Assembly (NCBI GenBank): GCA_902529105.1
Contig: CABZUW010000001.1
Span: forward strand, 62,001-126,000
Source of the DNA: an uncultured Pelagibacteraceae bacterium
Lineage (GTDB): Bacteria; Pseudomonadota; Alphaproteobacteria; Pelagibacterales; Pelagibacteraceae
Direction: 5' to 3'
Length of the DNA: 64,000 bases
Position 1 is the first letter of the stretch, and every line of letters starts with the position of its first letter. Both the position numbers and the translations under genes were made by a program. The notes under the pieces were generated by a model. The model did not search any database and was not told the origin of the DNA. It was given only the letters and a program-made list of their open reading frames with translations. Positions 31,825-41,592 of the stretch are shown here, piece after piece.

Positions 31825-34512
31825 TTAACCAGTATTTTTAATAGCTGCAGAGATTCCGGCAATACTAGTCATTAACGCATCATTAAGTTCATTTTTTGCT
31901 TGTTTTTTAAGTTTTTTTTTGGATAACTTATTCATTACAACAGCTTGTAGAACATTTAAAACTTCAGAGTAGACATTTCTTACAATCGCAGGTCCTCTAA
32001 AAATCTTTCTTTGTTTTAATATTTCAATTGGTGTTATATCGTGATTAAGTTTTTTAACTGCATCAAATTGAAATCTAAGTTTTTTTCCTACACGTTTCAA
32101 AGATGCATCAGCTAAATTATCCTCATAAACTTTTGATATTTCTGGATCAACTTTAGATAAAACCATATCTAATAAATCCATTGTTGAATTAAAGTAAGGC
32201 CAATTTTTTTCCATGTCTGTTAATGTTTTTTTGAAAGTTTTTATAGAAGAATATCTTAAAGCTTCTGCAGTACCCAGCCAAGCTGGTAGCATTAATCTAA
32301 TTTGTGTCCAAGCAAATACCCATGGAATTGCCCTTAGGCCTTTAATACTGTCAACATTTTTTCTTTTTGAAGGTCTTGATCCAATTGATAATTTACCTAA
32401 TGCCATGTGAGGTGTAACAGTTTTAAAGTATCTTATAAATTCAGAATTTGGTGTAATATTTTTACGATAAGAACTGGTTGAAATTTCTGACATTTTTTGG
32501 ATCAGATTTCTCCACTGATTTTTTGGCAATGGTGGTGGGTTTAATGTTGCTTCCATTACAGATCCTATATAGCTACACAAATTATATTTTGCTAACGGCT
32601 CATATCCATATTTTTGCTGAATTACTTCACCTTGATCTGTAATTCTAATCTTACCATTAACGGATCCTGGTGGTTGCGATCTTAGAGTTGCCTGAATTGG
32701 TCCTCCACCTCTTCCTGCTGACCCTCCTCTTCCATGAAAGAAGGTTACTTCAATTTTATATTTTTTAGATAACTTCAAAATTTCCTCTTGTAATTTATAT
32801 TGATGCCAGCTGGCTGACAGTTTTCCAGCGTCTTTACTAGAGTCTGAATAACCAATCATTATTTCCTGATTACTATTTACTAATTTTTTATACCAACCTA
32901 ATTTAAATAAACTATTCATTATAGGTTTAGCATTTATTAAATCATCTAATGTTTCAAATAAAGGAACGACTCTTAATCTATCTTTTATGTTTGCTTCTTT
33001 TTGTAACAACATAACTGATAGTATATCTGATGCACTTGAAGTCATTGATATAACATAAGCACCTAAACATTCTTTAGGTTGACTTGAAAGAACCTTAAAA
33101 GTAGACCAAACTTCCTTATTTTCTCTATTTTTAAATTTAAAGTTGTTTATAAAATTTTTACCTTTCAATTTTTGTGAGAGAAATTTTATTTTTTTTTCTT
33201 CATTCCAAGAATTATAATCTTGGCCATATTTATTTTTTATTATTTCAGTTATTAGTTGAGAGTGTCTAGACGCTTCTTGCCTTATATCTAATCTTGCTAA
33301 ATTAATTCCAAAACATTTTGCCCTTCTCATTAAATCTAAAAGTTCTCCACTAGCTATATTCTCGCTTTGATTTTTTTCTAAAGACTCTCTAACGTCTCTC
33401 AATGGTTTTAAAATTTCTTCTCTACTTGAAATTAGTATTTTTTCATTTAGCGGTGTATTATTAACCAAATGCTCTTCGATAGATCTATGCGTCTTTCTAA
33501 TTTTATCTCTTAAAGGTCTCAAATAAACTCTATAAGGTTCGTAAGATTTGCCTGCAAATTTACGAATTTTTTTAGAACATTTTTGCATAGAATAAGATCG
33601 TATTAACTTAGTTAAAGACTTTTCATAAAGTTTTGCTGCCTCCCATCTTGACAAAAGAATAACCTCTTTTGTAACATTTGAGGTAACAAATGGGTTTCCA
33701 TCTCTGTCTCCACCCATCCAAGATCCAAATTCAATTGGATTGAAGTTTTTAGGCAATCCTCTCCCCATATTTTTAACAAAGATTTGATTTAATCTTCTAT
33801 AAACTTTTGGAATAGTCTCCCATAAACTATCTTCAATTATTGCTAGACCCCAACGAGCTTCTTCTGAAGGTGTTGGTTTAGACCTTTTTAGTTCATCTGT
33901 ATTCCAGATAATAGTTATCTCATCAAACATTCTTTTATCTAAAATTTTTATTTTAGATGGATAATTTTTTAACAAATTTCTTTGCTCCAAAATTTCTGTC
34001 AAGGTATGATATTTTTGTATCAAAGTTCTTCTTTTTACTTCTGTAGGATGTGCCGTAAGTACAATACCGATATGTAATTGTTTTGCAACATTATAAATTT
34101 TACTATTTGATATTTTTTTATTTTTAAAAAAATTTTCAAATATCTCCTCAATAAATATATTTTTTAATTTTTTATCTTTCTTTGTATTTTCGTATATATC
34201 TAAAGTCCTTGAGGCATCTATCGATTCTGCTAAATTATATAAATTCATAAAATGGTTATATGCTCTAGTAAGTTTAAATAAATTTTTTGGATTTACTTTT
34301 TTTATTTCTTTAGAGAGTTTATTAAAAGGATTTTTCTGTCTTCTATTTGCGATATTTGCTTTTGATAATAATCTTGTTTTTTCCACAAGATCAAAAAATT
34401 TTTTTCCTTCTTGGTCCTTAATAACTTTTCCTAAAATGTTACCTAGGTACCTAACATCATCTCTTAATGACTTTGTTGAAATACGTTCATAATATAAATC
34501 TCTTTTGAGCAT
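31825..34512 (-). CDS. ppc: Phosphoenolpyruvate carboxylase
   Basis: This 895-aa enzyme makes oxaloacetate from PEP and bicarbonate. The catalytic-histidine block VLTAHPTEVKRR, the second histidine block FHGRGGSAGRGGG, GYSDSSKDAG and the terminal MTSIAGISAAIKNTG are all present. The ATG at 34512 is preferred over an in-frame TTG at 34515. It is full length for the family. It is followed by ccdA with 1 bp between stop and start. Confidence 0.97.
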   Translation of the reverse strand: MLKRDLYYERISTKSLRDDVRYLGNILGKVIKDQEGKKFFDLVEKTRLLSKANIANRRQKNPFNKLSKEIKKVNPKNLFKLTRAYNHFMNLYNLAESIDASRTLDIYENTKKDKKLKNIFIEEIFENFFKNKKISNSKIYNVAKQLHIGIVLTAHPTEVKRRTLIQKYHTLTEILEQRNLLKNYPSKIKILDKRMFDEITIIWNTDELKRSKPTPSEEARWGLAIIEDSLWETIPKVYRRLNQIFVKNMGRGLPKNFNPIEFGSWMGGDRDGNPFVTSNVTKEVILLSRWEAAKLYEKSLTKLIRSYSMQKCSKKIRKFAGKSYEPYRVYLRPLRDKIRKTHRSIEEHLVNNTPLNEKILISSREEILKPLRDVRESLEKNQSENIASGELLDLMRRAKCFGINLARLDIRQEASRHSQLITEIIKNKYGQDYNSWNEEKKIKFLSQKLKGKNFINNFKFKNRENKEVWSTFKVLSSQPKECLGAYVISMTSSASDILSVMLLQKEANIKDRLRVVPLFETLDDLINAKPIMNSLFKLGWYKKLVNSNQEIMIGYSDSSKDAGKLSASWHQYKLQEEILKLSKKYKIEVTFFHGRGGSAGRGGGPIQATLRSQPPGSVNGKIRITDQGEVIQQKYGYEPLAKYNLCSYIGSVMEATLNPPPLPKNQWRNLIQKMSEISTSSYRKNITPNSEFIRYFKTVTPHMALGKLSIGSRPSKRKNVDSIKGLRAIPWVFAWTQIRLMLPAWLGTAEALRYSSIKTFKKTLTDMEKNWPYFNSTMDLLDMVLSKVDPEISKVYEDNLADASLKRVGKKLRFQFDAVKKLNHDITPIEILKQRKIFRGPAIVRNVYSEVLNVLQAVVMNKLSKKKLKKQAKNELNDALMTSIAGISAAIKNTG

Positions 34513-34562
34513 CAATATTATACATATTATCTTTTTTAAAAATCTTCTATAGGCGTTTTGTG

Positions 34563-35405
34563 TTAAATTTTTCTGACTTTATGTGTTTGTGTCCCTAATT
34601 TATCTATGCCTAATTCTATTGTTTCTCCACCTTTTAAAAATCGAGGTGGTTTCATATTTTCACCTACTCCGGGTGGTGTGCCTGTACAACAAATATCTCC
34701 AGGGTATAGGGTCATACAATGACTCATATATGATACTAGCTCCTCTATTTTAAAAATCATTTGATTAGTATTACCTTTTTGCATTCTTTCATTATTTACA
34801 TCTAAGTACATATTAAGATTTTGAAAATCACTTACTTCATCTTTGGTGAGTATATAAGGTCCAATTGGTCCAAAAGTATCAAATCCCTTTCCTTTATCCC
34901 AAGTGAGACCTCTTTTTTTTTGAAAATTTCTTTCACTTACATCATTTACCAAAAAAAATCCTAATACATATTTTAAAGCCTCATTTTCTGAAATGTATTT
35001 TGCTTTTTTACCAATAACGAATCCTAATTCTACCTCCCAATCAGTATGTTCTGATCCTTTGGGAATTTCGATATCGTCATTAGGACCACAGACACAATTT
35101 GTAAATTTTGAAAAAATTATTGGTTCATCTGGAATTGGTAAATTTTGTTCTAATGCATGATCTTTAAAATTTAATCCTATACCTAAAAATTTTGAGGGAT
35201 TTCCAACACATGGACCCATTCTTAAATCTGGATTTATTTCTGTTAAATCGTTTAAATCTATTGCATTAATTTTATCTATTGTCTCAAAATTTAATGTTTT
35301 TGGATTTAAATCAGATATTATTGTGGATAGATCTCTTATTGTATTATCTTTATCAATGATTGCGGGTTTTTCTAAACCAGGCTCTCCAACTCGGCATAAT
35401 TTCAT
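34563..35405 (-). CDS. Fumarylacetoacetate-hydrolase-family enzyme
   Basis: This 280-aa protein has the FAH catalytic domain: FLGIGLNFKDHA, EPIIFSKF, DWEVELGFVIG (metal-binding Glu), GFFLVNDVSERN and CTGTPPGVG. The closest functional types by pattern are 2,4-diketo-3-deoxy-sugar-acid hydrolases and ureidoglycolate-lyase-like enzymes. It is the last gene of the 39297-34563 minus-strand run with iolD, so it may cleave or hydrolyse a diketo intermediate of the inositol-type pathway. This is inferred from context. Confidence 0.85.
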   Translation of the reverse strand: MKLCRVGEPGLEKPAIIDKDNTIRDLSTIISDLNPKTLNFETIDKINAIDLNDLTEINPDLRMGPCVGNPSKFLGIGLNFKDHALEQNLPIPDEPIIFSKFTNCVCGPNDDIEIPKGSEHTDWEVELGFVIGKKAKYISENEALKYVLGFFLVNDVSERNFQKKRGLTWDKGKGFDTFGPIGPYILTKDEVSDFQNLNMYLDVNNERMQKGNTNQMIFKIEELVSYMSHCMTLYPGDICCTGTPPGVGENMKPPRFLKGGETIELGIDKLGTQTHKVRKI

Positions 35406-35407
35406 AA

Positions 35408-36292
35408 TTAATAATACACTCTATCTGATAAATTTGCAGCCCCTCTGACACCGCTAGCATCTCCATATTTTGGTTTTAGAAATCTTGTATTTAACCTCTT
35501 TACTTTTAAAAATTTTATTAACAAATTCTTAATTTTGTTAAGAAATTTTATTTCATTAGATAATCCGCCACCAAAAACTATTGCATCAGGATCCAAAATA
35601 TAAATTATATTAACTAAAGATCTAGCTAATCTTATTTGAAAATCGGAAATTAATTTTTTCATATTTTTATTTTTTTTATTAAATATCTGTTTGGCTGTTA
35701 GTTTATTATTGATTAATTTTTCAATACCTTTCCCTGATATAAATTTTTCAATTTTCATATTTTTAATATTGTTTTTAACTAAATTTTTATCATTTAGATT
35801 TCCAAATATAGGTAATGGCATATGCCCCCATTCGCCTGTTAAGTTATTTGATCCTTTTATAATTTTCTTATTAATTACTATTCCACCTCCAGTTCCTGAG
35901 CCAAGAATTATTCCAAAAACGATTTTAAAGTTTCTTGCAGATCCATTTATAGCTTCTGAATATGTAAAACAATTAGCATCGTTTTCGCAAGGCACCTTTC
36001 TTTTTAGGCTTTTTATTAAATCTTTATTTAATCTTTTATTGTTTAACCATGTTGCATTTGTAGAGTTTTTTAATAAACCTGTATTGGCATCTATAGAACC
36101 TGGATGGCAAACTCCAACTTTTAGTTTTTTTTTAAATTTTTTATCAAGACTGCGAATGTTTAGTTTTATGTCCGAGATAACTTTTTTATAACTTTTGGGT
36201 GTTGATATTCTTTTTTTAAATATATCTTTATTTTTTTTATCAAGAACAACAAATTCAATTTTAGTAGCTCCTATATCAACTCCAACACGCAT
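35408..36292 (-). CDS. ROK-family sugar kinase lacking the zinc motif
   Basis: This 294-aa protein starts MRVGVDIGATKIEFVVLD (phosphate-binding loop) and has CENDANCF with the catalytic Asp, GIILGSGTGGGI, TGEWGHMPLP and FGGGLSNE. The usual ROK CxCGxxGCxE zinc cluster that should follow the GExGH block is absent; in its place is a Lys/Asn-rich segment. It is 3 bp from the FAH gene and abuts a dehydrogenase gene, inside the iolD operon. It may phosphorylate a keto-sugar intermediate in place of IolC, which is inference. Confidence 0.85.
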   Translation of the reverse strand: MRVGVDIGATKIEFVVLDKKNKDIFKKRISTPKSYKKVISDIKLNIRSLDKKFKKKLKVGVCHPGSIDANTGLLKNSTNATWLNNKRLNKDLIKSLKRKVPCENDANCFTYSEAINGSARNFKIVFGIILGSGTGGGIVINKKIIKGSNNLTGEWGHMPLPIFGNLNDKNLVKNNIKNMKIEKFISGKGIEKLINNKLTAKQIFNKKNKNMKKLISDFQIRLARSLVNIIYILDPDAIVFGGGLSNEIKFLNKIKNLLIKFLKVKRLNTRFLKPKYGDASGVRGAANLSDRVYY

Positions 36293-37453
36293 TTATTTCA
36301 ATATTTTTTTTATTTCTTTTAAAGAAAATAGTTTAGGTGATTTACAAGTTGTATTTATTTTTTTAGGTTTGTTTGTTCTAGCAGAATACATTGTTGATTG
36401 AATAAGGTCTAAAACATGGACTGAAACTTCTCCATTACATCTGTGTCTTTTTTTATTTTCTATACAATATGCCATTTCAGCAAGTCCAACACCTCTATAA
36501 TTGGCATTTGTAGGCGACTCGTTTGCCCTTGAGCTTTGAGATCTTATGTTAATTTTTCCTAAAGGCATTTTGTGAGTTCTAAATTCTTGCCAGGGACTTC
36601 CAAGTTTTTTACAAACGTAAACTGAGCCACCAAACATATTTGGATCAGGTACAATCATTGATCCTTCAGTTCCGTACAATTCAATATGATTTCTTTGATG
36701 AGCGATTACATCAAATGATAATGTTAATCTAATTATACTGTTATTCTCAAAAACAATTGTCGAAAAATAGGTAGTTGGACTTTCAACCTTAATTTTTTTT
36801 CCTTTTTTTGGTCCTATTCCAATAGTTCTAAATTTTGAACCTTTTATCAAACTTGCTGCTTTAACTTCCTTAGCTGGCCCAAGCAAGTTTACTAATGCTG
36901 TCAAATAATACGGCCCCATATCTATTACTGGACCACCTTCTTTTTTAGCAAACCAAGGCTCAGGATTTGGATGATATGACTGAACACCAGGGAAGGCAAA
37001 TATCGCATTACCTAAATTCACTTTTCCAATAATATTTTTTTCTATTAATTCTTTAGACTTTTGATTGCCTCCACCTAAAAAAGTATCTGGCGCATTACCA
37101 ATATAAAGTCTTTTTCTATTAGCAATTTTGAGCAATTCTTTTCCATCTTTTAAATTTATTGCCATTGGTTTTTCTGAATAAACATGTTTTCCATGCAATA
37201 GTGATTTTTTTGAAATTATATAATGAGCTTTAGGTGGAGTTAGGTTTAAAATTATTTCTACCTCTTTATCTTTAAAAAGCTGATTAACTGTTTTAGACTC
37301 TATATTATATATTTTAGCACATTTTTTTGAAACTTCTTCTTTAATATCCGCACATTTTATAATTTTAAAATTATTAAAGTATTTATGTGCTCTAAAATAA
37401 GTCTCTGCTATGTGTCCACATCCAATTAAACCAACCTTGAAAACTTTCGACAT
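36293..37453 (-). CDS. Gfo/Idh/MocA-family oxidoreductase
   Basis: The N-terminus VGLIGCGHIAETYFRAH is a Rossmann nucleotide-binding motif, followed by the family's EKPMAINLKDG block with the catalytic lysine. The C-terminal half includes GGPVIDMGPYYLTALVNLLG. At 386 aa it is a typical NAD(P)-dependent sugar dehydrogenase. Its stop abuts the ROK start, and its start overlaps the iolD stop. A role in oxidising an inositol or sugar isomer is likely; substrate unknown. Confidence 0.88.
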   Translation of the reverse strand: MSKVFKVGLIGCGHIAETYFRAHKYFNNFKIIKCADIKEEVSKKCAKIYNIESKTVNQLFKDKEVEIILNLTPPKAHYIISKKSLLHGKHVYSEKPMAINLKDGKELLKIANRKRLYIGNAPDTFLGGGNQKSKELIEKNIIGKVNLGNAIFAFPGVQSYHPNPEPWFAKKEGGPVIDMGPYYLTALVNLLGPAKEVKAASLIKGSKFRTIGIGPKKGKKIKVESPTTYFSTIVFENNSIIRLTLSFDVIAHQRNHIELYGTEGSMIVPDPNMFGGSVYVCKKLGSPWQEFRTHKMPLGKINIRSQSSRANESPTNANYRGVGLAEMAYCIENKKRHRCNGEVSVHVLDLIQSTMYSARTNKPKKINTTCKSPKLFSLKEIKKILK

Positions 37454-39297
37454 TAAACACCTTGTCTTTGTTTTGATTTACCCTCTTTATGAAGTTTTAG
37501 AGCTTCTTTATTTTCTTTAGTTTTTGGTAATTCTAAAGTAGGACTTTCCCAATATGCTGACCCCTCTAACCATTGATAGGAATGAGTTTTAATTGAAATT
37601 AAGTATGTAACTTTAGATTTTTTTGCTCTTTTAAAAGCTTCCTCTAATTCTTCTATTGATGAAACTTCCTCAGACTTAGCCCCCATACTTTCTGCGTGTT
37701 TAGCAAAATTTACTCCAACTAATTTTTTGGTATTTGAGCTTTCAAATAAACAATTAAATTCTTTACCACCTTTGAATAATTGTAACCTATTTATTACCGC
37801 GTGACCCCCATTGTCACAAACTATAATTATAAGTTTATTGTCTGTAATAACCGAGGAGTATATGTCCGAGTTATAAAGTAAGTACGACCCATCACCTATG
37901 AATGCAATAACCTCTTTATCTGGATTTGCCATTTTGATACCCAAAGCCCCTGAAATTTCATAACTCATGCAACTAAATCCCCACTCAGTTTCATGTGTGT
38001 TCAGTTCTCTAGGCCTCCATATTTGTACAACTTCTCCAACTAGACCTCCAGCTGCAGTTACAGCAATATCTGATGGATCGGAATTTCTATAAATTGCTCC
38101 TACAGCGTGAGCATAACTCGGTAATTTTTGATTGGTTGGTCCGCTTTCTTTATCTACGTATTCGTTCCATGACTTAAGTTCATTGACTGATTTTTTATGC
38201 CATGCATCTGGTGCTTTCCAATTACCTAGTGCTTGGGATAACTCGTTTAAAGAAACTTTAGCATCACCTATTATGGATGAAGCCATGTGTTTATTTGCAT
38301 CAAATCTTGAAACATTTATTGAAATTAATTTGAATTCTGGATTCTCAAAATTAGCCCATGAACCAGTTGTAAAATCTGCAAGTTTAGTACCAATCGCTAT
38401 TGCAAGATCAGTTTGTTTTGCAAGATTATTTGCAGCTTTACCACCCAGACCTCCAATTGGGCCAAGAAAATGAGAGTGGTCTCTTTTCATAGAAGAGTAT
38501 CCCATTACAGTTTGAGTTACTGGTATATTATGTTTAATAGCGAAAGATGATAACTCTTCCATAGCATTAGAATAGAAAACGCCACCTCCAGAAATAATTA
38601 TTGGATTTTTTGAATTTTTAATTTTTTCTACAGCTTGTTTTACTTGGAAATCATCTGGCTTTGGTCTTCTAATATTATGGACTCTTTCTATGAAAAACTC
38701 TTCTGGGTATTCATAGGTTTCACCCTGTATATCTTGAGATAAAGATATACAAGCTGGTCCGCAATCAGCTGGGTCTAATAAAACTTGTATCGCTTGAGGT
38801 AAAGTTTGTAAAATTTGTTCTGGTCTAGTTATTCTATCAAAGTATCTTGTGACAGATTTAAAAGCATCATTTTGTGTTATCCCTGGATTGTTAAAATGTT
38901 CAACTTGTTGCAAAACTGGATCTGGCATTCTATTTGCATACGTATCTCCAGGTAAAAATAAAATTGGGAGTCTATTACTCATTGCAACAGCAGCTGCTGT
39001 TATCATATTTGTAGATCCCGGTCCAACTGAACTAGTGGCAACAAAAATTTGTTTTCTCCTTTTTGCTCTAGCGTAAGCTATTCCTGTTAATGCCATATTT
39101 TGTTCGTGATGGCCACGCCAGGTTGGAAGTTTATCTTTATTTTCCTCTAACGCTTGGCCCAAGCAAGCTACATTTCCGTGTCCAAAGATTCCGAAGGCTC
39201 CAGCGAATAAAGGTTCTTTTTTACCATCAATAAGAATTTTTTGAGAAATTAAATGTTTAACTATTGCATGTGCACATGATATCTTTATTTTTTTCAT
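37453..39297 (-). CDS. iolD: Trihydroxycyclohexane-1,2-dione acylhydrolase (IolD)
   Basis: This 614-aa TPP enzyme opens the ring of the diketo-inositol intermediate. It has the characteristic GIFGHGNVACLGQAL block, GHHEQNMALTGIAYARA (catalytic Glu), ATSSVGPGSTNM and the TPP/Mg motif GDGSYLLYNSDI. The order and the HGNVAC motif are specific to IolD among acetolactate-synthase relatives. It starts the minus-strand inositol run and is divergent from an aldehyde dehydrogenase, with 56 bp between them. Confidence 0.95.
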   Translation of the reverse strand: MKKIKISCAHAIVKHLISQKILIDGKKEPLFAGAFGIFGHGNVACLGQALEENKDKLPTWRGHHEQNMALTGIAYARAKRRKQIFVATSSVGPGSTNMITAAAVAMSNRLPILFLPGDTYANRMPDPVLQQVEHFNNPGITQNDAFKSVTRYFDRITRPEQILQTLPQAIQVLLDPADCGPACISLSQDIQGETYEYPEEFFIERVHNIRRPKPDDFQVKQAVEKIKNSKNPIIISGGGVFYSNAMEELSSFAIKHNIPVTQTVMGYSSMKRDHSHFLGPIGGLGGKAANNLAKQTDLAIAIGTKLADFTTGSWANFENPEFKLISINVSRFDANKHMASSIIGDAKVSLNELSQALGNWKAPDAWHKKSVNELKSWNEYVDKESGPTNQKLPSYAHAVGAIYRNSDPSDIAVTAAGGLVGEVVQIWRPRELNTHETEWGFSCMSYEISGALGIKMANPDKEVIAFIGDGSYLLYNSDIYSSVITDNKLIIIVCDNGGHAVINRLQLFKGGKEFNCLFESSNTKKLVGVNFAKHAESMGAKSEEVSSIEELEEAFKRAKKSKVTYLISIKTHSYQWLEGSAYWESPTLELPKTKENKEALKLHKEGKSKQRQGV

Positions 39298-39353
39298 AAT
39301 TATCGCTATATTCTCTTTAATAAATTCACGTAATTAAGCATAAAATAAAAATT

Positions 39354-40796
39354 ATGTATAGCAAATTTGGTCAGTTCATAGATGGTAAATGGCAACAAGC
39401 AGAAAAGGGTGAAACTTATGAAGTTGTTAACCCTGCGACAGAGGAAATTATTGGCAAGGCATCAAAAGCCTCATCACTAGATGTGCAGAAAGCTCTAAAG
39501 TCAGCTGAAAAAGGTTTAGAGATTTGGAAAAATACAGCTCCGTGGCAAAGATCATACACAATTAGAAAAATTGCAGACTTACTTAGAGAAAAAAAGAAAG
39601 TGATGGCAAAATGGCTGACGTTAGAGGTTGGTAAACCATTGTTAGAGGGTGAGGGAGAAACAAATGGAGCTGCAGACATTTTTGAATGGAATGCAGAAGA
39701 AACTAAAAGAATTTATGGTCAAACTGTAGAAAGTCGATCGCCAGACACAAGGGTTCACGTATATTATCAGCCAGTCGGGGTTGTTGCAGCGTTAGTTCCC
39801 TGGAACTTTCCCTTAATTTTAGCAGCAAGAAAAATTTCTACTGCTTTAGCTGCCGGTTGTTCAGTAATTTGTAAACCAGATGTGATTACACCAGGAACAG
39901 TAATGGAGCTAGTGGATATTTGTAAAGAAGCTGGCGTTCCTCCTGGAGTAGTGAATCTTCTTTCAGGAGATCCTCCAAGTATATCTAATGAGTTACTCGA
40001 ATCTGATATTATTAAGAAGGTTTCAATTACGGGCTCTACTAGAGTAGGTAAATTAATTTTAAAAAAAGCAGCTGATAAAGTTCAAAGAGTTACTATGGAA
40101 TTAAGTGGTCATTCACCTTTTATAGTTTTTGATGATGTTGACATAAATAAAGTTGCAGATATGGCTATTACAGCAAAATTTAGAAACAATGGACAAGTTT
40201 GTATTTCACCAAATAGATTTTATATTCAAGAAAAAAGGAAAGAAGAATTTATAAATGCATTCATAGAGAGAACAAAAAAATTAAAAATAGGCAATGGTAT
40301 GGAAGATGGAGTGCAATTAGGACCATTAGCAACAGCTAAAAGACTCTCAGAAGTTGAGGAATTAGTAGATATAACAAAAAAAGAAGGTGCGAAAGTTTTA
40401 TTAGGTGGAAAAAGGCCATCAGGATTTAATAAAGGCTATTTTTATGAACCAACTGTATTCGATGAAGTTAAAGATAATTATACAATTATGAAACAAGAAC
40501 CTTTTGGTCCATTAGTGCCCATGTTGTCATTTAAAACTTTTGATGAGGTTATTGAAAGAGCGAATAATAATGATTTAGGTCTTTGTAGTTATATTTACAC
40601 AGATTCAATGAAGCAAGCTCATAAAGCATCTGAATTAATGGAAACAGGAACAGTTGCTGTTAACACGCCAGTAGTAGCTATTGCAGAAGCACCTTTTGGT
40701 GGAATTAAACAAACTGGCTATGGTCGTGAGGGTGGATCAATGGCAATTAAGGACTACTTAAACATAAAATATACACACTTAGGACTCAAAACTTGA
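39354..40796 (+). CDS. NAD(P)-dependent aldehyde dehydrogenase (semialdehyde type)
   Basis: This 480-aa protein has the ALDH blocks PWNFPLILAARKISTALAAG, ELSGHSPFIVFDD (catalytic Glu region), FRNNGQVCISPNRFY with the catalytic cysteine, and EPFGPLVP. It resembles succinate-semialdehyde dehydrogenases rather than the CoA-acylating IolA/MmsA. It is the first gene of a plus-strand operon with an aldolase and a hydroxyacid dehydrogenase, so the aldehyde product of the aldolase is the most likely substrate. Confidence 0.9.
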   Translation: MYSKFGQFIDGKWQQAEKGETYEVVNPATEEIIGKASKASSLDVQKALKSAEKGLEIWKNTAPWQRSYTIRKIADLLREKKKVMAKWLTLEVGKPLLEGEGETNGAADIFEWNAEETKRIYGQTVESRSPDTRVHVYYQPVGVVAALVPWNFPLILAARKISTALAAGCSVICKPDVITPGTVMELVDICKEAGVPPGVVNLLSGDPPSISNELLESDIIKKVSITGSTRVGKLILKKAADKVQRVTMELSGHSPFIVFDDVDINKVADMAITAKFRNNGQVCISPNRFYIQEKRKEEFINAFIERTKKLKIGNGMEDGVQLGPLATAKRLSEVEELVDITKKEGAKVLLGGKRPSGFNKGYFYEPTVFDEVKDNYTIMKQEPFGPLVPMLSFKTFDEVIERANNNDLGLCSYIYTDSMKQAHKASELMETGTVAVNTPVVAIAEAPFGGIKQTGYGREGGSMAIKDYLNIKYTHLGLKT

Positions 40797-41587
40797 TGAA
40801 AAAAAATAAAATAAAAAAAATGATGGCAGAGGGTAAACCAATCATTAATGGGTGGCTTCAAATACCTAGTTCATTCTCAGCAGAAGTAATGGCAAATCAA
40901 GGATGGGATTCTCTAACTATCGACATGCAACACGGTGTAATTGATTATCCTAATGCATTGCAGATGCTCCAATCAATTTCAACAACTGAAACAATACCTT
41001 TAGCTAGAGTAAATTGGAATGAACCAGGTCAAATTATGAAAATTTTAGATGCAGGGTGTTATGGTGTAATCTGCCCCATGGTTAGTAATAGAAAAGAAGC
41101 AGAGAATTTTGTCCAAGCTTGTTTATATCCACCTGACGGTTATAGAAGCTATGGTCCAATTAGAGGGCTTATATATGGTGGCGGAGACTACGGTGATCAT
41201 GCAAATACTGAGATTTTAAAATTAGCAATGATAGAGACAAAAGAAGCTTTAGATAATTTAGATGAAATAATGAGTACTGATGGATTAGATGGAATTTACA
41301 TTGGTCCTGCTGACTTAAGTTTGGCTATCGGCCAAAAACCAGCTTTTGATAATCCCGAGGGATCAGCAACTTATGAAAAAATAAAAACAATTTTGGATCA
41401 CGCAAAAAAAAATAATATTTTTGCAGGAATTCATAATGCAACACCCGAATACGCAAAAAAAATGATAGATCTTGGTTTTAATCTAGTCACTGTTGGATCA
41501 GATCAGAGATATATGAGTAGTGGTGCGAAAGAAGCTATTTCGAAACTAAAACTAACAAAATCCTCTGAAGAGTCGAAGTCATATTAA
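40796..41587 (+). CDS. HpcH/HpaI-family aldolase
   Basis: This 263-aa class II pyruvate aldolase has DMQHGVIDY, GYRSYGP, MIETKEALDNLDEI (metal-binding Glu) and GIYIGPADLSLAIG. Members split 2-keto-3-deoxy acids to pyruvate and an aldehyde. The ATG at 40796 overlaps the ALDH stop (TGATG); an in-frame TTG at 40793 is a less likely start. With the upstream ALDH it makes a two-step module from a keto-acid to a carboxylic acid. The substrate is not visible. Confidence 0.9.
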   Translation: MKKNKIKKMMAEGKPIINGWLQIPSSFSAEVMANQGWDSLTIDMQHGVIDYPNALQMLQSISTTETIPLARVNWNEPGQIMKILDAGCYGVICPMVSNRKEAENFVQACLYPPDGYRSYGPIRGLIYGGGDYGDHANTEILKLAMIETKEALDNLDEIMSTDGLDGIYIGPADLSLAIGQKPAFDNPEGSATYEKIKTILDHAKKNNIFAGIHNATPEYAKKMIDLGFNLVTVGSDQRYMSSGAKEAISKLKLTKSSEESKSY

Positions 41588-41592
41588 CTTAA

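Noticed and set aside
35691-36401. Plus-strand frames of 166 and 68 aa opposite the ROK kinase
   Set aside because: Shadows of the minus-strand ROK and dehydrogenase genes, hydrophobic only because of antisense A/T-rich codons.
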